From IMG/VR virus record IMGVR_UViG_3300047564_001181, positions 1-64,000 of that record: a stretch of DNA of 64,000 bases; one strand, written 5' to 3'. Below the pieces are notes generated by a model. The model was not told where the DNA came from, did no database searches, and was given only the letters and a program-made list of their open reading frames with translations. Both the position numbers and the translations under genes were made by a program. This DNA comes from a virus. Below, one piece after another: positions 58,519 to 64,000 of this stretch (position 1 is the stretch's first letter; every line of letters begins with the position of its first letter).

Positions 58519-59742
58519 CTAGAAATTAGGGTCTGAAATCTCTTGAAATTGACCTTTATCAAAGTCTGCAAACATTACGAAGTCACCTAAAAACCCATGG
58601 CGATTCTTACGAAATGCACACTCTAGAGCATCCGTATTTTGCTTACGACCAAGTGCTAATACCCAGTCAGCATCGTACGCAATCTGACGAGACCATGCTA
58701 CCTGTCCCAATTGTGGAACAGATTCTAAGTCTGTGGCATCATCTGGCGTAGCAGATGCAATTGCAATAACTGGAATTTGCTCTGCAATAGCCAATAACTT
58801 TAGCTCACGAGATAGGTTCTTAATCTTTACTGTCTCATTTGCATTTGTATTAGAGTTGTCAGTCATCAACTGTAGGTAGTCAATAATAACTAGGTCTGGT
58901 TTATATTGGTCAATCTTGGCTCTAATAACGCTTGGCGTTACTGCTCCTTCTCCATCACCAGAGATAATTTTGAATGGTGCTTTACCAACAACATTGTCTT
59001 CAGCCCATTCTTTAAAATCATTCTCATCTACTTTTCCAGAAGACATAACTCTATGACTAAACTTTCCATCGCCAATAACTGTAAAGATACGATTACGAAC
59101 TTCATTCTCAGTCATTTCAAGCGATAGAATCATTGGCACACGACCTGCTTTCCAAGCCTGTACTGCAAAATACAATGCAAGCCAAGATTTACCAATAGCA
59201 GGGTATGCAAGAAGGATACCTAGTTGTCCTTTGGAGATTCCCATTGGGAGGCAGACATCGAATGATGGGATATTGGTCCTGATTCCAATGTCCCCATTTT
59301 TAGCAGCCTCACGAGTCTTTTCAAAGTACGCCAGAGCATCATCAATGTCTGTAACTTCAACATCTCTCACCTTTGCTGTAATTCTAGACAGGTTAGATAC
59401 AGAGCCATTTACAAAATCAAGTGCTTTGCTTGTTTCTCCATTTTGCAGTAGCTCTGCAGACTGTCTAAGTGTTTTTCTAAGAGATTCATCCAGAAAGGCT
59501 TCTTTTAGTTTATTTACATGATAAACGGTAGGACCAACCTCTACTGAATCAAAATCTCTAAATCTAGTTTCAAGTAGTTCAGCGTTTGGGATTTGTTTTG
59601 TATCATTGTAGTATTCTTTAATAAAGTCCCAAATGTCACCACAAGTAGTCATCATTGGGTCTACACCATTCTCAAATAGAATGTGGATATCTTTATTTTT
59701 ACATACGGCAGAGATTACCTCTACTTCTTCCTTCATACTCAT
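58519..59742 (-). CDS. dnaB: DnaB-type replicative helicase
   Basis: 407 aa. N-terminal helical domain, then GQLGILLAYPAIGKSWLALY (Walker A), PMILSLEMTENEVRNRIFTV, DLVIIDYLQLMTDNSNTNAN (Walker B), NLSRELKLLAIAEQIPVIAI, and the arginine-finger region CAFRKNRHG. RecA-fold hexameric helicase, 5'-3'. Starts on the ATGA of the loader-like gene. Confidence 0.95.
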   Translation of the reverse strand: MSMKEEVEVISAVCKNKDIHILFENGVDPMMTTCGDIWDFIKEYYNDTKQIPNAELLETRFRDFDSVEVGPTVYHVNKLKEAFLDESLRKTLRQSAELLQNGETSKALDFVNGSVSNLSRITAKVRDVEVTDIDDALAYFEKTREAAKNGDIGIRTNIPSFDVCLPMGISKGQLGILLAYPAIGKSWLALYFAVQAWKAGRVPMILSLEMTENEVRNRIFTVIGDGKFSHRVMSSGKVDENDFKEWAEDNVVGKAPFKIISGDGEGAVTPSVIRAKIDQYKPDLVIIDYLQLMTDNSNTNANETVKIKNLSRELKLLAIAEQIPVIAIASATPDDATDLESVPQLGQVAWSRQIAYDADWVLALGRKQNTDALECAFRKNRHGFLGDFVMFADFDKGQFQEISDPNF

Positions 59743-60065
59743 TTATTCATTTCCTTAACAATCTGCTGAGTCATTACTCTTCTTTCGGCTCTAAGTCTAT
59801 CATCTCGTTCTTTGTCTGTCAATGACTTAATCAAAGATTCGCAGTTATTGTAGAACCAATTTAGGGGATGACCTTCTTTATGAAGTGTAAAATAGTAGTC
59901 TATTGCTTTTTCTATATTTTCTTCTGAGAAATCATCAATGATTTGGGACATAGCCCATTTTTCTTTATACTTATTAATTGGTAGTGGCTTGCCATATCTA
60001 TTCTTATACTTATTAGCATAATATGCAAGCATTCCAAATGCTGCACTAGATTGGTCTTTAGTCAC
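59739..60065 (-). CDS. Helicase-loader-like protein
   Basis: 108 aa. YYANKYKNRYGKPLPINKYK, WAMSQIIDDFSEENIEKAID, HPLNWFYNNCESLIKSLTDK. Small helical phage proteins with this pattern are often encoded right before dnaB. Position supports a loader role; the sequence alone does not prove it. Confidence 0.65.
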   Translation of the reverse strand: MTKDQSSAAFGMLAYYANKYKNRYGKPLPINKYKEKWAMSQIIDDFSEENIEKAIDYYFTLHKEGHPLNWFYNNCESLIKSLTDKERDDRLRAERRVMTQQIVKEMNK

Positions 60066-60255
60066 CCAATTCCTCCGTAATTTCGTTTACTTTTTCTTTT
60101 AACTTAGTTTCAACAAACTTATAGACTCGTTCAGTTGCTTGGTCTACAGTCTCGCCTTGTCTTACATAATCTTCAACGCCTATGTCTACATGTAGGCTTT
60201 CGTAATTACCAAGATTACGAACAAACTTTAGACCGACCTTAACTGTGGTACTCAT
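60058..60255 (-). CDS. Hypothetical protein
   Basis: 65 aa. STTVKVGLKFVRNLGNYESL, VEDYVRQGETVDQATERVYK. A beta-then-helix protein of a type frequent next to phage replication genes (coupling by 8- and 17-nt overlaps). Confidence 0.65.
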   Translation of the reverse strand: MSTTVKVGLKFVRNLGNYESLHVDIGVEDYVRQGETVDQATERVYKFVETKLKEKVNEITEELGD

Positions 60256-60493
60256 CCTTATCCTCTACTTCTCTAGTAAACCCAATTGGGAGCTTAACAT
60301 CTTCTTCCCTCTCAAGAATCCTTCCAAGCATGGACCATCTATCAGAGATGGCTACAATTGCATCTAGGTCACGATTAAACCTAGCAATCTTATAAGCTTC
60401 TTTCAAGGCTGCTGCACTATTTTCAAATGCAATGACCGAGGATACCATGTTATAGTCAACCTTGTCAAGTTCTTTTCTTTTCTTTTTAATCAT
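60239..60493 (-). CDS. Hypothetical helical protein
   Basis: 84 aa. VSSVIAFENSAAALKEAYKI, DAIVAISDRWSMLGRILERE. Conserved-looking in actinobacteriophages. Stop of the gene before overlaps its start. Confidence 0.6.
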   Translation of the reverse strand: MIKKKRKELDKVDYNMVSSVIAFENSAAALKEAYKIARFNRDLDAIVAISDRWSMLGRILEREEDVKLPIGFTREVEDKDEYHS

Positions 60494-61029
60494 TAAAAAT
60501 CAACTCTTTTCCAAATTGGGACAAAGTTACCCTTTTTGTCCTTTACATATACCATTTCACGCTTTCCTAGAAGGGCATCTAGTTCTTCAATTGAAGGAAC
60601 ATTGTAGGATGTAATTGTTCCATCTGCTCTTGGTCTTCCTTTATGAATGTTAGCAAAGTAATCTCTTATCTCATAAATATTATCTTCAGAGAAGTAATAA
60701 ATACCAGCTCTACCTACTGCAAACTTTCCTTTTCCAGCTTCTTTTCTGATTGGAAGCATAAATGGCTTTGTTACTTTACCAGCATTAATTGCTTTCCAAA
60801 CTGCCGTAATGTCTCTACCAACAAAATAAGATACATGTTTGATTGTATAAGCTTGCTGCTTAAACTTTTTGTAGTCTGCAATGCTGTATGCAGAAACATT
60901 ATTTGTCGAATAGTTGTATGCACGAATCATACCTGCAGCACGATTTGTGTTTACAATCTCATGAAACTCTCCGTTAAGGAAGAATCTCTTTTTATTAATT
61001 CTTAATGGTTTGTCGTCCACTCGACCCAC
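60493..61029 (-). CDS. DNA-binding-like phage protein
   Basis: 178 aa. FHEIVNTNRAAGMIRAYNYS (N-terminal beta-helix), YTIKHVSYFVGRDITAVWKA then INAGKV (helix-turn-helix, about 77-102), AVGRAGIYYFSEDNIYEIRD, and HKGRPRADG. The double DNA-binding-like motif suggests a role at replication origin or in regulation. Confidence 0.6.
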   Translation of the reverse strand: MGRVDDKPLRINKKRFFLNGEFHEIVNTNRAAGMIRAYNYSTNNVSAYSIADYKKFKQQAYTIKHVSYFVGRDITAVWKAINAGKVTKPFMLPIRKEAGKGKFAVGRAGIYYFSEDNIYEIRDYFANIHKGRPRADGTITSYNVPSIEELDALLGKREMVYVKDKKGNFVPIWKRVDF

Positions 61030-61229
61030 TCCATTTCAACCTTGTGAAGCCATATAATAAAATCCCCGTGTTGACTAGGATAATGATAAATCCATAGTTT
61101 TCCACAAGATAAACAAGATAGCTCTAAGTGAATTTCTGAAAGGTATTGTCTTTCTGACATAACCCTGCCACCACACTTGTCGCAAAACAAGTTCATCCCG
61201 TTGTTTACAGATACTTTTGGAACTTTCAT
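61002..61229 (-). CDS. Zinc-ribbon protein
   Basis: 75 aa. FCDKCGGRVMSERQYLSEIH, LSCLSCGKLWIYHYPSQHG. Classic CxxC...CxxC ribbon. Overlaps neighbours by 28 and 1 nt. Confidence 0.7.
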   Translation of the reverse strand: MKVPKVSVNNGMNLFCDKCGGRVMSERQYLSEIHLELSCLSCGKLWIYHYPSQHGDFIIWLHKVEMEWVEWTTNH

Positions 61230-62038
61230 TAGGCACTAAACTTCTTTCCATCAACATAACATGTGTAGTCTGGGCTAACATGAATTAGGTCGATGTGAGG
61301 GTATTCTCCGTTCTCAATATGTGCAATAGCAAATGCTTTTTGCCAGTTGTGTACATTTGTATAAGCCATACCACTAGACCTTTCGTCAGCCATATGACCA
61401 ATTTCGTAACCACGAAGAATTTCTCCCTTGCCATCATTACGAAGTTCGTATGTTTGAAACATAGCACCAGCACGATGTGAGTGACCACGAATAATTGAAA
61501 CGCCAAAGTTTTCAACATCCTTCTTTACAGATTCACCTGCATTTTGAGAAATAGCCACACCGTGATGGACATGGATATCTCCAAATCGTTTCTTTGGTAA
61601 TTCATTATAATAAATATAATCATATCCAAGAGAATCTAATCTCCAGAGTGCTTCTGGAGTTACAGTCTCTATATAGTCTGGAAGCTTTGCATCTACATAA
61701 TCAAAGATACGGATATCGTGATTTCCTAGTGCCGAAAACAGCTGTGCCTTTGGAGCAAGCTTACGAGTACGCTCATAAAATTCTCTAGCACCCTTTGCTT
61801 CGTGTTGCATTAAAGGTACAATTTCATTTCCTAATTCATCTTTATGCATTTTTAGGAATTCTGCTGAACGACCTTCTGTATACTTACTGTAACATGCTTG
61901 GTCATCTGTATCACCAAGATAATCGACAACATGTGGCTTAAACCACTGCATAACCTTGAACCAAAGTTCAATCATTCTATCATCTTGATAGGGGAATTGC
62001 TGGTCGGATGACAGCATCCACCGTAAATCATTTGACAT
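61229..62038 (-). CDS. Metallophosphoesterase
   Basis: 269 aa. DQQFPYQD (first Asp), VVDYLGDTDDQACYSKYTEG (GD), QLFSALGNHDIRIFDYVDAK (GNHD), IRGHSHRAGAMF (GHSH) complete the binuclear metal site. Phage members next to replication genes may trim DNA or RNA ends. Substrate unknown. Confidence 0.9.
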   Translation of the reverse strand: MSNDLRWMLSSDQQFPYQDDRMIELWFKVMQWFKPHVVDYLGDTDDQACYSKYTEGRSAEFLKMHKDELGNEIVPLMQHEAKGAREFYERTRKLAPKAQLFSALGNHDIRIFDYVDAKLPDYIETVTPEALWRLDSLGYDYIYYNELPKKRFGDIHVHHGVAISQNAGESVKKDVENFGVSIIRGHSHRAGAMFQTYELRNDGKGEILRGYEIGHMADERSSGMAYTNVHNWQKAFAIAHIENGEYPHIDLIHVSPDYTCYVDGKKFSA

Positions 62039-62049
62039 TTTTAGCCTTT

Positions 62050-62535
62050 CTAAGCTGCTTTTTTTGCTCTTAATCTACATATTTTAGAGCAGTACTTATA
62101 ATGCTTTTCTGCGTGTATAGGTACAGAGTACGAATTGTAGCAGAACAAACATTCTTTTTCAACCATTTTTTGCAATCTACATTGTGAATTGCACTTTTTC
62201 TTACGCTTTACAATATGTGGTGGTCCAAAGAACTCTCTCCCACATGTACTACAAAGCCTACTAATCCATTTAGGATGTAATTTTGTAAAGGATACATTCC
62301 TCATATTATGAGCTTTATCGTGTTCCCTGCGAGAACAGACAAATAAGTTTTCAATTCTATTGTCATTCTTTATTTCATTAATATGATGAACTGTTTCCCA
62401 GTCTTTTAGAGGTCTACCCAGATGTGATTCAGCGGTTAGTATGTGTTCAAAATACCAACCGCCAAAAGCCTTGGGATGCTTGGATGGAACCAAGACATAC
62501 CCATTTAAATATCTATACGATAGCTCTCTTTCCAA
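62050..62535 (-). CDS. HNH endonuclease with zinc fingers
   Basis: 161 aa. LNGYVLVPSKHPKAFGGWYF then EHILTAESHLGRPLKDWETV, VHHINEIKNDNRIENLFVCS with the HNH triad (H-H...N...H of EHDKAHN). The C-terminal half has three Cys pairs (LCSTCGREF, CLFCYNSY, YCSKICRL). A free-standing homing endonuclease; its insertion between fibre and phosphoesterase genes would fit mobility. Overlaps the 62513 gene end by 23 nt. Confidence 0.88.
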   Translation of the reverse strand: MERELSYRYLNGYVLVPSKHPKAFGGWYFEHILTAESHLGRPLKDWETVHHINEIKNDNRIENLFVCSRREHDKAHNMRNVSFTKLHPKWISRLCSTCGREFFGPPHIVKRKKKCNSQCRLQKMVEKECLFCYNSYSVPIHAEKHYKYCSKICRLRAKKAA

Positions 62536-62953
62536 TTGCTATGTATTTCACCTCAAACTTTTCATTCTTGATGTCGTTGTCGGCATCAAATACTTGAACT
62601 GTTGCATTGAATTTGGTAGCAGTAATTCCATCAACTGATACCGCTGCTGGATTTGGCTTTGTGCTTCCAGTTACAGAGTGTGTGACCATTGCAACAACCA
62701 CAACCTCTGAATCTTTAAACGATACTGGGAACTTAATGTTTTCTCTTCTAACCTGAATACCCTTTTTATTTGCAGAGATAGAAATATCAATTTTTCCAGT
62801 AACTACCTGAACATCTACATCCTTAACATATCCAGAAACAAGAATGTTGGAGTTGTTCTTATTGTCAACCTCAAGGGCATTGATAGCGTTAGCAACGCTA
62901 TTTAACCATTCAAATGTTAGTGGCGTTCCATCGCTAAGGATTGGTACGGGCAT
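62513..62953 (-). CDS. Structural (fibre/baseplate) protein
   Basis: 146 aa. PVPILSDGTPLTFEWLNSVA then NAINALEVDNKNNSNILVSG, a start found in many phage fibre hinge proteins; then beta strands (VVTGKIDISISANKKGIQVR). Likely a tail appendage or connector. Confidence 0.7.
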   Translation of the reverse strand: MPVPILSDGTPLTFEWLNSVANAINALEVDNKNNSNILVSGYVKDVDVQVVTGKIDISISANKKGIQVRRENIKFPVSFKDSEVVVVAMVTHSVTGSTKPNPAAVSVDGITATKFNATVQVFDADNDIKNEKFEVKYIAIGKRAIV

Positions 62954-63138
62954 TAGTCTTTCTTACCTTTCGCTGGCTCTGTTTGTAAAGCCTTTAGTTC
63001 TTGAATTTCGGCATCTTTAGCAGCAAGTGCTTCAGTAGCCTGAGCCTTCAGTACGGCTAGTTGTGTTTCGTAGTTACTTGTAATTTGACCAATTCTATTC
63101 TGAAGTTCCTGAACTACGAGTTCTAGTGTTGTTGCCAT
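62953..63138 (-). CDS. Coiled-coil protein of the fibre cluster
   Basis: 61 aa. TLELVVQELQNRIGQITSNY then ETQLAVLKAQATEALAAKDA: one continuous heptad helix with a Lys tail. TAATG coupling to the gene below. A trimerisation stalk is plausible. Confidence 0.65.
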   Translation of the reverse strand: MATTLELVVQELQNRIGQITSNYETQLAVLKAQATEALAAKDAEIQELKALQTEPAKGKKD

Positions 63139-63164
63139 TTATTCTCCTATTTTCTCTTGGGTAA

Positions 63165-63193
63165 AGTATAGCATTATCCTTCTAAAATTGCAA
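63165..63193 (-). promoter_or_regulatory. Sigma-A-type promoter
   Basis: TTGCAA (63193-63188), 17 bp, TATACT (63170-63165) on the minus strand, inside the end of the S74 fibre gene. Confidence 0.6.
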
Positions 63194-64000
63194 GCCTATT
63201 TTCAAGTTCTATGACTTTATTATTTAACTCTTGAATAGCTTTAATTGATGGAGCAATTAACTCTTCATATGCTAATGCCTGTGTTGAATCTAAATCATAT
63301 TTATCTATTAAATTCCATATTGATGTATCAATTCCATAAACATCTAAAATAGACTTAATTTCTTGAGCAATAAACCCATAATGCCATCTTGTTCCAGGCA
63401 TATTTTCTATTACATTGCCTTCTTCATCCAATTCTTTTTTGTTTCCATTATTAAATTTAAACTTAACTGGTCTAATAGAATTAATAAACCCTAGCCCTAA
63501 ATCTGAATCCGAAATTGAATTTTTTAGTCTTTCATCTGATGTAGTAACAGAAGCACCACCTTTATATAATTGAGAAAACCATCCCTGATATATATATTTT
63601 GAATTATCACCAATCATTCCATAAAGTCCAGATGCTGGATATGTTAATTTTGGCTCTACACCATCTGCTATGATTCTAAAAGATGTTGATGCGTCTAGTG
63701 GTCTAAAAGTTATATGTCCACCAGAAGTGGCTTGAAAAAGAAAAGTATTTCCATTCCAGGTGTCAGAAGTGTCAGACCTGAGATATTGAGAAGATGTAAA
63801 TCCTCCTAGTCTTTCAGAACTTAGGTTTGTTACTGTTGTTGTTGAAGATACTGTTAGTGGTGCTGTGCCTGTAGCTACAACACTATTAAATCTATTAGCT
63901 TGAACTGTACCATTAACTTCTAAAGCATAGGTTAGCCCACCAGAACCCCTAATGTACAAGTCTCCATAAAGATTGGTATCAGACTCAGTACCAGAATCAC
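63174..64000 (-). CDS. Tail fibre with S74 intramolecular chaperone, partial
   Basis: The reading frame is open to the edge at 64000, so the N-terminal part is missing; the first TTG inside (63959) is not taken as start. Beta-helix-like repeats (LTVSSTTTVTNLSSERLGGF, TFLFQATSGGHITFRPLDAS) lead into TSDERLKNSISDSDLGLGFI, HYGFIAQEIKSILDVYGI and a terminal coiled coil (LNNKVIELENRLAILEG). That is the Peptidase_S74 chaperone, which trimerises the fibre and cuts itself off at the Ser before DERLK. Confidence 0.88.
   Translation of the reverse strand, partial: DSGTESDTNLYGDLYIRGSGGLTYALEVNGTVQANRFNSVVATGTAPLTVSSTTTVTNLSSERLGGFTSSQYLRSDTSDTWNGNTFLFQATSGGHITFRPLDASTSFRIIADGVEPKLTYPASGLYGMIGDNSKYIYQGWFSQLYKGGASVTTSDERLKNSISDSDLGLGFINSIRPVKFKFNNGNKKELDEEGNVIENMPGTRWHYGFIAQEIKSILDVYGIDTSIWNLIDKYDLDSTQALAYEELIAPSIKAIQELNNKVIELENRLAILEG

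Overview
The window is a stretch of an AT-rich bacteriophage genome. An actinobacterial host is inferred from two WhiB-like Fe-S proteins, a DUF7455-type zinc protein, a DUF732-like secreted protein, a tmRNA whose tag ends in ALAA, many apparently leaderless genes, and promoters shaped like the mycobacterial RecA-NDp/PafBC class. The low GC content would suit a freshwater actinobacterium or a similar low-GC host, but that is a guess. There are no integrase, portal, capsid, tail-tube or tape-measure genes here, so the genome extends beyond the window. The structural module probably lies to the right of 64,000, because an S74-type tail fibre runs off that edge.

Layout. 0.1-4.0 kb, minus strand: virion fibre proteins, a GT4 glycosyltransferase and two small membrane proteins, closed by a terminator at 56-86. 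4.0-24.6 kb, plus strand: thyX, then about 65 very small genes. This island holds short Cys-rich (zinc-ribbon) proteins, single-helix membrane microproteins, a WhiB protein, a DUF932 protein, tRNA-Asp and a proteasome-beta-like Ntn hydrolase. 23.3-24.1 kb is a gene-free block dense in DnaA boxes and repeats that looks like the replication origin. 24.8-30.3 kb, minus strand: small genes including a pyrimidine-dimer-glycosylase family protein, then a lysis-type cassette. 30.3-34.5 kb: an IMP dehydrogenase/GMP reductase homologue, FkbM methyltransferase, glycosyltransferase and a second WhiB. 34.5-41.4 kb: fibre and appendage proteins. 41.7-43.8 kb: thioredoxin, endolysin, four tRNAs, tmRNA and two unexplained structured RNAs. 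43.8-49.4 kb: terminase genes and small genes. 49.4-62.0 kb: a compact replication and recombination operon (RuvC-like and Cas4-like nucleases, RecA, MazG-like, DnaE, SSB, DnaG, DnaB, loader-like protein, phosphoesterase). 62.0-64 kb: HNH endonuclease and fibre proteins.

How it fits together. The phage carries its own replisome built round a bacterial-type PolIII alpha, its own recombinase and nucleases, dTMP and purine-nucleotide enzymes, a ribosome-rescue RNA with tRNAs, and glycan-modifying enzymes. The plus-strand island seems to be regulated by repeated short cassettes: a GC-rich palindrome, often a CRP/GlxR-like site, then a promoter of fixed geometry, then a one- to four-gene unit. Two cassettes carry a structured leader RNA with covarying helices. 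From about 14 kb the promoters change to ordinary TTGACA/TATAAT types, several of them placed exactly 6 nt before an ATG.
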